Below are positions 1 to 11,486 of a stretch of 64,000 bases of DNA, in pieces (positions within the stretch are counted from its first letter, which is position 1; every line of letters begins with the position of its first letter). Source of the stretch: Balanoglossus misakiensis (taxonomy: Eukaryota > Hemichordata). The stretch spans positions 8,122,001 through 8,186,000 of the forward strand of contig CM082592.2 in NCBI GenBank assembly GCA_040954595.2. The letters are read 5' to 3'. The notes under the pieces were generated by a model. The model had not been told where the DNA came from, ran no database searches, and was given only the letters and a program-made list of their open reading frames with translations. The position numbers were made by a program, and so were the translations under genes.

Positions 1-971
1 TCTTCGCTATAATCAATGCCGTGGACTGAGGCACCAAAACAAACCCAGTTCTTCGACTTCGTTCTGAGACTGGTCAGTCGATCTGATAACAACAGCTACC
101 AAAATTCGAAGTGAGAAAAGGGTTCACCCTGAGAGAAAAAATCGGCATTACCCGCACCTTTTCTCTGGTGGCGGAAAATCTGGCAACGCTCAGTTTAAGT
201 GTGCGCGATGACACTGTATCTTAAAAACAAGATACCTGCCACCAGCTGTCCCGATGTCCCAGTAGAAATGTTTTCTTGTCCTGGGCCGATTGCTTCTAAA
301 TATTGTGTTTGTGTACATCAGTAAGTCCCCATGGACACACTCCATTGGTAGGGGAGGCCCCACTCTCTGGACAAGTTTTTCATGATTGTTTCCTGGTCAA
401 AAGTTTGTTAAATATGTATTTTAAAGTTACCATGTAGAGTAATTATACATATTATTGTTTGATTTTCTCTTCTAAATTTGATAATGCTCGAAACTTAAGT
501 TATTCTTCACAACCATTAGCGTTTTAAACACCTAACGTTAATGGAATAGCCTGTTAAAAGTGAATCTTATTTCTATTGATGTGAGCGCCCCCTTTCGACA
601 ACCCGTTTCTATGAACACGTGCTTGTCGCTCACGGGTACGACGCACTGTAAACAAACAAAAGTGTGAATCGAGTGATTGTTCATTCATTAAAGCCATTCA
701 CACCTTCACTTATTATTACGTCTGACGCTGGCTGGACAGCAATCGAATGAATTACACTCGCTCTACGCATCTACTACACCATAAGTAAACATTATTGTAA
801 AACGGGATATTTTCGCGATGTGGTCTCCATAAATATTACCCGTTTATGTCGCACGTTTCGGACACAAACTACAAGTATTCTCAATAACATCGGCATTATG
901 ATAAGAAAATATTTAAAACAAAATCGACAAAATCCCTTTACAGCAAAGGGATCAGAGAGTATGTTTAATTA
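1..971. other. Left flank, no gene recognised
   Basis: No open frame here resembles a known protein, and there is no convincing exon with matched splice sites. The first 400 bases are somewhat richer in CpG than the rest and could be the untranslated end of a gene outside the window, but neither a poly(A) signal nor a start is clear. The segment from about 400 to 960 is AT-rich and looks like ordinary spacer. Confidence 0.5.
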
Positions 972-1003
972 GGGGACCAAGCGCCTGAGGGCACTTGGTC
1001 CCC
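972..1003. repeat. 14-bp stem hairpin beside the satellite
   Basis: GGGGACCAAGCGCC and its partner GGCACTTGGTCCCC form a 14-bp stem with one G-T pair and a TGAG loop. It lies about 90 bp before the first recognisable satellite unit. It could be one end of an old foldback transposon or a chance palindrome. Nothing in the sequence ties it to transcription termination of a known gene. Confidence 0.7.
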
Positions 1004-1182
1004 TTCTGTTATTGCTGGAATTTTTCTTCCATCTTCTTGAGTCGTTTTTTTGCTCCCGTTTTTCTCAAAAATCCTGGGCCTACGCCTATGAAAAGGAGCG
1101 AAAAAGTCATTATTTGGACCGTAATAAAACGTTTTTGTCGCCGAGACGTGAATAAAGAACGGTCAGATCGTTGCGGTGCAGG

Positions 1183-1221
1183 GAACTCTTATTTGCACCG
1201 CAGCGGTGCAAATAAGAGTTC
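1183..1221. repeat. Simple 39-bp palindrome of satellite unit 1
   Basis: In the first unit the palindrome is a single perfect inverted repeat with 19-nt arms (GAACTCTTATTTGCACCGC and complement) and a one-base centre at 1202. Later units carry an extended version with an additional partial copy of the arm. The short form may be ancestral, or a contraction at the edge of the array. Confidence 0.92.
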
Positions 1222-2275
1222 GCACCGCTGCGGTGCAAATAAGATCATTGTAGTTATGCTGCAATATAGTGCGGTAAATTTCAGACTTTTTCGAGAACAC
1301 ATCGTGATGGCGAAGGGTTCAGGAAGGCTTGACTTTTACCTCAAGGTGTCAACTGATGTTGGTTCGAGACCACTTTTTTTCTATTTCTTTTTTTTTTGTG
1401 AGAACTTTTAACGACATTGTCATTGTAATTTTTATCAATTTCATAAATCCAATTTATTTCAATATCTACGCTGCGTCTTTTATCTGTCGGGTATAAGAAA
1501 CATGCAGGGTAACTTGGTCAGTTTTTTTTTTGTCGCGGTTCACTTTGGCAAGTCTGAATACGTAGTGCTCAGGAAAGAGAAAGATAAACTCGCTAAAACC
1601 ATGTCTTTCCGTCCGCATGACCAACCAAGGAGCGAAAAAGTCATTATTTGGGCCGTAATAAAACGTTTTTGTCGCCGAGGAGTGAATAAAGAACGGTCAG
1701 ATCGTTGCGGTGCAGGGAACTCTTATTTGCACCGCAGCGGTGAACTCTTATTTGCACCGCTGCGGTGCAAATAAGAGTCGCACCGCTGCGGTGCAAATAA
1801 GATCATTGTAGTTATGCTGCAATATAGTGCGGTAAATTTCCGACTTTTCGAGAACACCCGTGATGGCGAAGGGTTCAGGAAGGCTTGACTTTTTACCTCA
1901 AGGTGTCAACTGATGTTGGTTCGAGACCACTTTTTTTTCTATTTCTTTTTTGTGTGAGAACTTTTAACGACATTGTCATTGTAATTTTTATCAATTTCAT
2001 AAATCCAATTTATTTCAATATCTACGCTGCGTTTTTTATCTGTCGGGTATAAGAAACAAGCAGGGAAACTTGGTCATTTTTTTTTGTCGCGGTTCACTTT
2101 GGCAAGTCTGAATACGTAGTGCTCAGGAAAGAGAAAGATAAACTCGCTAAAACCATGTCTTTCCGTCCGCATGACCAACCAAGGAGCGAAAAAGTCATTA
2201 TTTGGGCCGTGATAAAACGTTTTTGTCGCCGAGGAGTGAATAAAGAACGGTCAGATCGTTGCGGTGCAGGGAACT

Positions 2276-2356
2276 CTTATTTGCACCGCAGCGGTGAACT
2301 CTTATTTGCACCGCTGCGGTGCAAATAAGAGTTCGCACCGCTGCGGTGCAAATAAG
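2276..2356. repeat. Long foldback, representative of satellite units 2-19
   Basis: The left arm at 2276-2314 and the right arm at 2316-2356 pair over about 39 bp, with a one-base centre (T2315) and a two-base bulge (GC at 2335-2336). The inner 39 bp is the same sequence family as the simple palindrome of unit 1. The outer part is a second copy of the CTTATTTGCACCGC motif on each side. Equivalent foldbacks start near 1722, 2830, 3385, 3940, 4497, 5053, 5610, 6166, 6720, 7275, 7830, 8387, 8943, 9500, 10056, 10613 and 11169. Some units have one mismatch (for example GCTGTGG at about 4007). Such arms should form a cruciform in DNA or a very stable hairpin in RNA. Confidence 0.9.
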
Positions 2357-2413
2357 ATCAGTGTAGTTATGCTGCAATATAGTGCGGTAAATTTCCGACT
2401 TTTTCGAGAACAC

Positions 2414-2495
2414 ATCGTGATGGCGAAGGGTTCAGGAAGGCTTGACTTTTACCTCAAGGTGTCAACTGATGTTGGTTCGAGACCACTTTTTTTCT
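2414..2495 (+). promoter_or_regulatory. tRNA-like Pol III segment in each satellite unit
   Basis: TGGCGAAGGGTTC at 2421 resembles a tRNA A box, and GGTTCGAGACC at 2474 fits the B-box consensus GGTTCGANNCC exactly. A T-run begins at 2487, right after CCAC, where Pol III would stop. Setting 2421 as tRNA position 8 puts a 5-bp stem, CTTGA with TCAAG (2441-2445 and 2454-2458), within one base of the expected anticodon stem. The extra bases before the B box would act as a long variable arm. There is no 3' acceptor strand and the D stem does not pair, so this is not a functional tRNA gene; it looks like a tRNA-derived SINE head captured in the satellite. Most other units carry the same segment, some with CTTTACTTTTT in place of CTTGACTTTT. 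Confidence 0.4.
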
Positions 2496-5400
2496 ATTTC
2501 TTTTTTTTGTGAGAACTTTTAACGACATTGTCATTGTAATTTTTATCAATTTCATAAATCCAATTTATTTCAATATCTACGCTGCGTTTTTTATCTGTCG
2601 GGTATAAGAAACATGCAGGGAAACTTGGTCATTTTTTTTGTCGCGGTTCACTTTGGCAAGTCTGAATACGTAGTGCTCAGGAAAGAGAAAGATAAACTCG
2701 CTAAAACCATGTCTTTCCGTCCGCATGACCAACCAAGGAGCGAAAAAGTCATTATTTGGGCCGTAATAAAACGTTTTTGTCGCCGAGGAGTGAATAAAGA
2801 ACGGTCAGATCGTTGCGGTGCAGGGAACTCTTATTTGCACCGCAGCGGTGAACTCTTATTTGCACCGCTGCGGTGCAAATAAGAGTTCGCACCGCTGCGG
2901 TGCAAATAAGATCATTGTAGTTATGCTGCAATATAGTGCGGTAAATTTCCGACTTTTTCGAGAACACATCGTGATGGCGAAGGGTTCAGGAAGGCTTTAC
3001 TTTTTACCTCAAGGTGTCAACTGATGTTGGTTCGAGACCACTTTTTTTCTATTTCTTTTTTTTGTGAGAACTTTTAACGACATTGTCATTGTAATTTTTA
3101 TCAATTTCATAAATCCAATTTATTTCAATATCTACGCTGCGTTTTTTATCTGTCGGGTATAAGAAACATGCAGGGAAACTTGGTCATTTTTTTTGTCGCG
3201 GTTCACTTTGGCAAGTCTGAATACGTAGTGCTCAGGAAAGAGAAAGATAAACTCGCTAAAACCATGTCTTTCCGTCCGCATGACCAACCAAGGAGCGAAA
3301 AAGTCATTATTTGGGCCGTAATAAAACGTTTTTGTCGCCGAGGAGTGAATAAAGAACGGTCAGATCGTTGCGGTGCAGGGAACTCTTATTTGCACCGCAG
3401 CGGTGAACTCTTATTTGCACCGCTGCGGTGCAAATAAGAGTTCGCACCGCTGCGGTGCAAATAAGATCAGTGTAGTTATGCTGCAATATAGTGCTGTAAA
3501 TTTCCGACTTTTTCGAGAACACATCGTGATGGCGAAGGGTTCAGGAAGGCTTTACTTTTTACCTCAAGGTGTCAACTGATGTTGGTTCGAGACCACTTTT
3601 TTCTATTTCTTTTTTTTGTGAGAACTTTTAACGACATTGTCATTGTAATTTTTATCAATTTCATAAATCCAATTTATTTCAATATCTACGCTGCGTTTTT
3701 TATCTGTCGGGTATAAGAAACATGCAGGGAAACTTGGTCATTTTTTTTTGTCGCGGTTCACTTTGGCAAGTCTGAATACGTAGTGCTCAGGAAAGAGAAA
3801 GATAAACTCGCTAAAACCGTGTCTTTCCGTCCGCATGACCAACCAAGGAGCGAAAAAGTCATTATTTGGGCCGTAATAAAACGTTTTTGTCGCCGAGGAG
3901 TGAATAAAGAACGGTCAGATCGTTGCGGTGCAGGGAACTCTTATTTGCACCGCAGCGGTGAACTCTTATTTGCACCGCTGCGGTGCAAATAAGAGTTCGC
4001 ACCGCTGTGGTGCAAATAAGATCATTGTAGTTATGCTGCAATATAGTGCGGTAAATTTCCGACTTTTTCGAGAACACATCGTGATGGCGAAGGGTTCAGG
4101 AAGGCTTGACTTTTACCTCAAGGTGTCAACTGATGTTGGTTCGAGACCACTTTTTTCTATTTCTTTTTTTTTGTGTGAGAACTTTTAACGACATTGTCAT
4201 TGTAATTTTTATCAATTTCATAAATCCATTTTATTTCAATATCTACGCTGCGTTTTTTATCTGTCGGGTATAAGAAACATGCAGGGAAACTTGGTCATTT
4301 TTTTTTGTCGCGGTTCACTTTGGCAAGTCTGAATACGTAGTGCTCAGGAAAGAGAAAGATAAACTCGCTAAAACCGTGTCTTTCCGTCCGCATGACCAAC
4401 CAAGGAGCGAAAAAGTCATTATTTGGGCCGTAATAAAACGTTTTTGTCGCCGAGGAGTGAATAAAGAACGGTCAGATCGTTGCGGTGCAGGGAACTCTTA
4501 TTTGCACCGCAGCGGTGAACTCTTATTTGCACCGCTGCGGTGCAAATAAGAGTTCGCACCGCTGTGGTGCAAATAAGATCATTGTAGTTATGCTGCAATA
4601 TAGTGCGGTAAATTTCCGACTTTTTCGAGAACACATCGTGATGGCGAAGGGTTCAGGAAGGCTTGACTTTTACCTCAAGGTGTCAACTGATGTTGGTTCG
4701 AGACCACTTTTTTCTATTTCTTTTTTTTTGTGTGAGAACTTTTAACGACATTGTCATTGTAATTTTTATCAATTTCATAAATCCATTTTATTTCAATATC
4801 TACGCTGCGTTTTTTATCTGTCGGGTATAAGAAACATGCAGGGAAACTTGGTCATTTTTTTTGTCGCGGTTCACTTTGGCAAGTCTGAATACGTAGTGCT
4901 CAGGAAAGAGAAAGATAAACTCGCTAAAACCGTGTCTTTCCGTCCGCATGACCAACCAAGGAGCGAAAAAGTCATTATTTGGGCCGTAATAAAACGTTTT
5001 TGTCGCCGAGGAGTGAATAAAGAACGGTCAGATCGTTGCGGTGCAGGGAACTCTTATTTGCACCGCTGCGGTGAACTCTTATTTGCACCGCTGCGGTGCA
5101 AATAAGAGTTCGCACCGCTGCGGTGCAAATAAGATCAGTGTAGTTATGCTGCAATATAGTGCGGTAAATTTCAGACTTTTTCGAGAACACATCGTGATGG
5201 CGAAGGGTTCAGGAAGGCTTGACTTTTACCTCAAGGTGTCAACTGATGTTGGTTCGAGACCACTTTTTTTTCTATTTCTTTTTTTGTGTGAGAACTTTTA
5301 ACGACATTGTCATTGTAATTTTTATCAATTTCATAAATCCAATTTATTTCAATATCTACGCTGCGTTTTTTATCTGTCGGGTATAAGAAACAAGCAGGGA

Positions 5401-5780
5401 AACTTGGTCATTTTTTTTTGTCGCGGTTCACTTTGGCAAGTCTGAATACGTAGCGCTCAGGAAAGAGAAAGATAAACTCGCTAAAACCATGTCTTTCCGT
5501 CCGCATGACCAACCAAGGAGCGAAAAAGTCATTATTTGGGCCGTAATAAAACGTTTTTGTCGCCGAGGAGTGAATAAAAAACGGTCAGATCGTTGCGGTG
5601 CAGGGAACTCTTATTTGCACCGCAGCGGTGAACTCTTATTTGCACCGCTGCGGTGCAAATAAGAGTTCGCACCGCTGCGGTGCAAATAAGATCAGTGTAG
5701 TTATGCTGCAATATAGTGCGGTAAATTTCCGACTTTTTCGAGAACACATCGTGATGGCGAAGGGTTCAGGAAGGCTTGAC

Positions 5781-8700
5781 TTTTACCTCAAGGTGTCAAC
5801 TGATGTTGGTTCGAGACCACTTTTTTTTCTATTTCTTTTTTGTGTGAGAACTTTTAACGACATTGTCATTGTAATTTTTATCAATTTCATAAATCCAATT
5901 TATTTCAATATCTACGCTGCGTTTTTTATCTGTCGGGTATAAGAAACAAGCAGGGAAACTTGGTCATTTTTTTTTGTCGCGGTTCACTTTGGCAAGTCTG
6001 AATACGTAGTGCTCAGGAAAGAGAAAGATAAACTCGCTAAAACCATGTCTTTCCGTCCGCATGACCAACCAAGGAGCGAAAAAGTCATTATTTGGGCCGT
6101 GATAAAACGTTTTTGTCGCCGAGGAGTGAATAAAGAACGGTCAGATCGTTGCGGTGCAGGGAACTCTTATTTGCACCGCAGCGGTGAACTCTTATTTGCA
6201 CCGCTGCGGTGCAAATAAGAGTTCGCACCGCTGCGGTGCAAATAAGATCAGTGTAGTTATGCTGCAATATAGTGCGGTAAATTTCCGACTTTTTCGAGAA
6301 CACATCGTGATGGCGAAGGGTTCAGGAAGGCTTGACTTTTACCTCAAGGTGTCAACTGATGTTGGTTCGAGACCACTTTTTTTCTATTTCTTTTTTTTGT
6401 GAGAACTTTTAACGACATTGTCATTGTAATTTTTATCAATTTCATAAATCCAATTTATTTCAATATCTACGCTGCGTTTTTTATCTGTCGGGTATAAGAA
6501 ACATGCAGGGAAACTTGGTCATTTTTTTTGTCGCGGTTCACTTTGGCAAGTCTGAATACGTAGTGCTCAGGAAAGAGAAAGATAAACTCGCTAAAACCAT
6601 GTCTTTCCGTCCGCATGACCAACCAAGGAGCGAAAAAGTCATTATTTGGGCCGTAATAAAACGTTTTTGTCGCCGAGGAGTGAATAAAGAACGGTCAGAT
6701 CGTTGCGGTGCAGGGAACTCTTATTTGCACCGCAGCGGTGAACTCTTATTTGCACCGCTGCGGTGCAAATAAGAGTTCGCACCGCTGCGGTGCAAATAAG
6801 ATCATTGTAGTTATGCTGCAATATAGTGCTGTAAATTTCCGACTTTTTCGAGAACACATCGTGATGGCGAAGGGTTCAGGAAGGCTTTACTTTTTACCTC
6901 AAGGTGTCAACTGATGTTGGTTCGAGACCACTTTTTTTCTATTTCTTTTTTTTGTGAGAACTTTTAACGACATTGTCATTGTAATTTTTATCAATTTCAT
7001 AAATCCAATTTATTTCAATATCTACGCTGCGTTTTTTATCTGTCGGGTATAAGAAACATGCAGGGAAACTTGGTCATTTTTTTTGTCGCGGTTCACTTTG
7101 GCAAGTCTGAATACGTAGTGCTCAGGAAAGAGAAAGATAAACTCGCTAAAACCATGTCTTTCCGTCCGCATGACCAACCAAGGAGCGAAAAAGTCATTAT
7201 TTGGGCCGTAATAAAACGTTTTTGTCGCCGAGGAGTGAATAAAGAACGGTCAGATCGTTGCGGTGCAGGGAACTCTTATTTGCACCGCAGCGGTGAACTC
7301 TTATTTGCACCGCTGCGGTGCAAATAAGAGTTCGCACCGCTGCGGTGCAAATAAGATCAGTGTAGTTATGCTGCAATATAGTGCTGTAAATTTCCGACTT
7401 TTTCGAGAACACATCGTGATGGCGAAGGGTTCAGGAAGGCTTTACTTTTTACCTCAAGGTGTCAACTGATGTTGGTTCGAGACCACTTTTTTCTATTTCT
7501 TTTTTTTGTGAGAACTTTTAACGACATTGTCATTGTAATTTTTATCAATTTCATAAATCCAATTTATTTCAATATCTACGCTGCGTTTTTTATCTGTCGG
7601 GTATAAGAAACATGCAGGGAAACTTGGTCATTTTTTTTTGTCGCGGTTCACTTTGGCAAGTCTGAATACGTAGTGCTCAGGAAAGAGAAAGATAAACTCG
7701 CTAAAACCGTGTCTTTCCGTCCGCATGACCAACCAAGGAGCGAAAAAGTCATTATTTGGGCCGTAATAAAACGTTTTTGTCGCCGAGGAGTGAATAAAGA
7801 ACGGTCAGATCGTTGCGGTGCAGGGAACTCTTATTTGCACCGCAGCGGTGAACTCTTATTTGCACCGCTGCGGTGCAAATAAGAGTTCGCACCGCTGTGG
7901 TGCAAATAAGATCATTGTAGTTATGCTGCAATATAGTGCGGTAAATTTCCGACTTTTTCGAGAACACATCGTGATGGCGAAGGGTTCAGGAAGGCTTGAC
8001 TTTTACCTCAAGGTGTCAACTGATGTTGGTTCGAGACCACTTTTTTCTATTTCTTTTTTTTTGTGTGAGAACTTTTAACGACATTGTCATTGTAATTTTT
8101 ATCAATTTCATAAATCCATTTTATTTCAATATCTACGCTGCGTTTTTTATCTGTCGGGTATAAGAAACATGCAGGGAAACTTGGTCATTTTTTTTTGTCG
8201 CGGTTCACTTTGGCAAGTCTGAATACGTAGTGCTCAGGAAAGAGAAAGATAAACTCGCTAAAACCGTGTCTTTCCGTCCGCATGACCAACCAAGGAGCGA
8301 AAAAGTCATTATTTGGGCCGTAATAAAACGTTTTTGTCGCCGAGGAGTGAATAAAGAACGGTCAGATCGTTGCGGTGCAGGGAACTCTTATTTGCACCGC
8401 AGCGGTGAACTCTTATTTGCACCGCTGCGGTGCAAATAAGAGTTCGCACCGCTGTGGTGCAAATAAGATCATTGTAGTTATGCTGCAATATAGTGCGGTA
8501 AATTTCCGACTTTTTCGAGAACACATCGTGATGGCGAAGGGTTCAGGAAGGCTTGACTTTTACCTCAAGGTGTCAACTGATGTTGGTTCGAGACCACTTT
8601 TTTCTATTTCTTTTTTTTTGTGTGAGAACTTTTAACGACATTGTCATTGTAATTTTTATCAATTTCATAAATCCATTTTATTTCAATATCTACGCTGCGT

Positions 8701-9716
8701 TTTTTATCTGTCGGGTATAAGAAACATGCAGGGAAACTTGGTCATTTTTTTTGTCGCGGTTCACTTTGGCAAGTCTGAATACGTAGTGCTCAGGAAAGAG
8801 AAAGATAAACTCGCTAAAACCGTGTCTTTCCGTCCGCATGACCAACCAAGGAGCGAAAAAGTCATTATTTGGGCCGTAATAAAACGTTTTTGTCGCCGAG
8901 GAGTGAATAAAGAACGGTCAGATCGTTGCGGTGCAGGGAACTCTTATTTGCACCGCTGCGGTGAACTCTTATTTGCACCGCTGCGGTGCAAATAAGAGTT
9001 CGCACCGCTGCGGTGCAAATAAGATCAGTGTAGTTATGCTGCAATATAGTGCGGTAAATTTCAGACTTTTTCGAGAACACATCGTGATGGCGAAGGGTTC
9101 AGGAAGGCTTGACTTTTACCTCAAGGTGTCAACTGATGTTGGTTCGAGACCACTTTTTTTTCTATTTCTTTTTTTGTGTGAGAACTTTTAACGACATTGT
9201 CATTGTAATTTTTATCAATTTCATAAATCCAATTTATTTCAATATCTACGCTGCGTTTTTTATCTGTCGGGTATAAGAAACAAGCAGGGAAACTTGGTCA
9301 TTTTTTTTTGTCGCGGTTCACTTTGGCAAGTCTGAATACGTAGCGCTCAGGAAAGAGAAAGATAAACTCGCTAAAACCATGTCTTTCCGTCCGCATGACC
9401 AACCAAGGAGCGAAAAAGTCATTATTTGGGCCGTAATAAAACGTTTTTGTCGCCGAGGAGTGAATAAAAAACGGTCAGATCGTTGCGGTGCAGGGAACTC
9501 TTATTTGCACCGCAGCGGTGAACTCTTATTTGCACCGCTGCGGTGCAAATAAGAGTTCGCACCGCTGCGGTGCAAATAAGATCAGTGTAGTTATGCTGCA
9601 ATATAGTGCGGTAAATTTCCGACTTTTTCGAGAACACATCGTGATGGCGAAGGGTTCAGGAAGGCTTGACTTTTACCTCAAGGTGTCAACTGATGTTGGT
9701 TCGAGACCACTTTTTT
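5781..9716. repeat. Higher-order block copy 2 (seven units)
   Basis: This is the second copy of the 3,890-bp block. Identity with copy 1 continues to about 9716, where the T-run before CTATTTC switches to the form seen 1,113 bp earlier (8598-8603). One visible difference between the copies is GTGCGGTAAA at about 2937 versus GTGCTGTAAA at about 6827. So few differences imply a recent event if the duplication is real. Confidence 0.88.
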
Positions 9717-11486
9717 CTATTTCTTTTTTTTTGTGTGAGAACTTTTAACGACATTGTCATTGTAATTTTTATCAATTTCATAAATCCATTTTATTTCAAT
9801 ATCTACGCTGCGTTTTTTATCTGTCGGGTATAAGAAACATGCAGGGAAACTTGGTCATTTTTTTTGTCGCGGTTCACTTTGGCAAGTCTGAATACGTAGT
9901 GCTCAGGAAAGAGAAAGATAAACTCGCTAAAACCGTGTCTTTCCGTCCGCATGACCAACCAAGGAGCGAAAAAGTCATTATTTGGGCCGTAATAAAACGT
10001 TTTTGTCGCCGAGGAGTGAATAAAAAACGGTCAGATCGTTGCGGTGCAGGGAACTCTTATTTGCACCGCTGCGGTGAACTCTTATTTGCACCGCTGCGGT
10101 GCAAATAAGAGTTCGCACCGCTGCGGTGCAAATAAGATCAGTGTAGTTATGCTGCAATATAGTGCGGTAAATTTCAGACTTTTTCGAGAACACATCGTGA
10201 TGGCGAAGGGTTCAGGAAGGCTTGACTTTTACCTCAAGGTGTCAACTGATGTTGGTTCGAGACCACTTTTTTTTCTATTTCTTTTTTTGTGTGAGAACTT
10301 TTAACGACATTGTCATTGTAATTTTTATCAATTTCATAAATCCAATTTATTTCAATATCTACGCTGCGTTTTTTATCTGTCGGGTATAAGAAACAAGCAG
10401 GGAAACTTGGTCATTTTTTTTTGTCGCGGTTCACTTTGGCAAGTCTGAATACGTAGCGCTCAGGAAAGAGAAAGATAAACTCGCTAAAACCATGTCTTTC
10501 CGTCCGCATGACCAACCAAGGAGCGAAAAAGTCATTATTTGGGCCGTAATAAAACGTTTTTGTCGCCGAGGAGTGAATAAAAAACGGTCAGATCGTTGCG
10601 GTGCAGGGAACTCTTATTTGCACCGCAGCGGTGAACTCTTATTTGCACCGCTGCGGTGCAAATAAGAGTTCGCACCGCTGCGGTGCAAATAAGATCAGTG
10701 TAGTTATGCTGCAATATAGTGCGGTAAATTTCCGACTTTTTCGAGAACACATCGTGATGGCGAAGGGTTCAGGAAGGCTTGACTTTTACCTCAAGGTGTC
10801 AACTGATGTTGGTTCGAGACCACTTTTTTCTATTTCTTTTTTTTTGTGTGAGAACTTTTAACGACATTGTCATTGTAATTTTTATCAATTTCATAAATCC
10901 ATTTTATTTCAATATCTACGCTGCGTTTTTTATCTGTCGGGTATAAGAAACATGCAGGGAAACTTGGTCATTTTTTTTGTCGCGGTTCACTTTGGCAAGT
11001 CTGAATACGTAGTGCTCAGGAAAGAGAAAGATAAACTCGCTAAAACCGTGTCTTTCCGTCCGCATGACCAACCAAGGAGCGAAAAAGTCATTATTTGGGC
11101 CGTAATAAAACGTTTTTGTCGCCGAGGAGTGAATAAAGAACGGTCAGATCGTTGCGGTGCAGGGAACTCTTATTTGCACCGCTGCGGTGAACTCTTATTT
11201 GCACCGCTGCGGTGCAAATAAGAGTTCGCACCGCTGCGGTGCAAATAAGATCAGTGTAGTTATGCTGCAATATAGTGCGGTAAATTTCAGACTTTTTCGA
11301 GAACACATCGTGATGGCGAAGGGTTCAGGAAGGCTTGACTTTTACCTCAAGGTGTCAACTGATGTTGGTTCGAGACCACTTTTTTTTCTATTTCTTTTTT
11401 TGTGTGAGAACTTTTAACGACATTGTCATTGTAATTTTTATCAATTTCATAAATCCAATTTATTTCAATATCTACGCTGCGTTTTT
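8475..11486. repeat. Dimer higher-order repeat, about 2.7 copies of 1,113 bp
   Basis: From about 8475 the sequence repeats with a period of 1,113 bp, or two units: 8475-9587, 9588-10700 and 10701-11486 (partial). The left limit is shown by unit-specific variants (GCTGTGGTGC and ATCATTG near 8453-8470) that are absent 1,113 bp later. The dimer expansion starts inside the last units of the seven-unit block copy, so it is probably the younger event. Confidence 0.85.

Larger units (their letters stand above)
1891..5780. repeat. Higher-order block copy 1 (seven units, 3,890 bp)
   Basis: From 1891 onward the sequence matches the sequence 3,890 bp downstream almost base for base, including unit-specific T-run lengths and single-base variants. 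The left limit is set by a five-T run ending at 1894, which has only four Ts in copy 2. The variants are shared between the same positions of the two blocks rather than between neighbouring units. This indicates duplication of a seven-unit segment, by unequal exchange or replication slippage, or else an assembly duplication. Confidence 0.88.
1091..11486. repeat. Satellite array, about 19 units of 554-557 bp
   Basis: A unit of about 556 bp recurs head to tail. Equivalent points are at 2198, 2752, 3307, 3862, 4419, 4975, 5532, 6088, 6642, 7197, 7752, 8309, 8865, 9422, 9978, 10535 and 11091, plus two earlier units near 1111 and 1644. The first two units are the most diverged, and the first is about 22 bp short. 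The array starts inside a unit near AGGAGCGAAAAAGTC (about 1091) and stops inside a unit at about 11486, after CTACGCTGCGTTTTT. Differences between units are mostly single bases and changes in T-run length. Each unit has a long foldback followed by a tRNA-like A box, B box and T-run. The short open frames that recur in every unit are broken by the T-run changes and are not genes. The satellite family is not one I recognise. Confidence 0.97.

Noticed and set aside
2414-2495. Functional tRNA gene cluster
   Set aside because: There is no 3' acceptor strand, the D stem does not pair and the spacing before the B box is long. Only a tRNA-derived head is supportable.
1091-11486. CRISPR array
   Set aside because: Units are about 556 bp with no alternation of short constant repeats and unique spacers, and the context is animal DNA.
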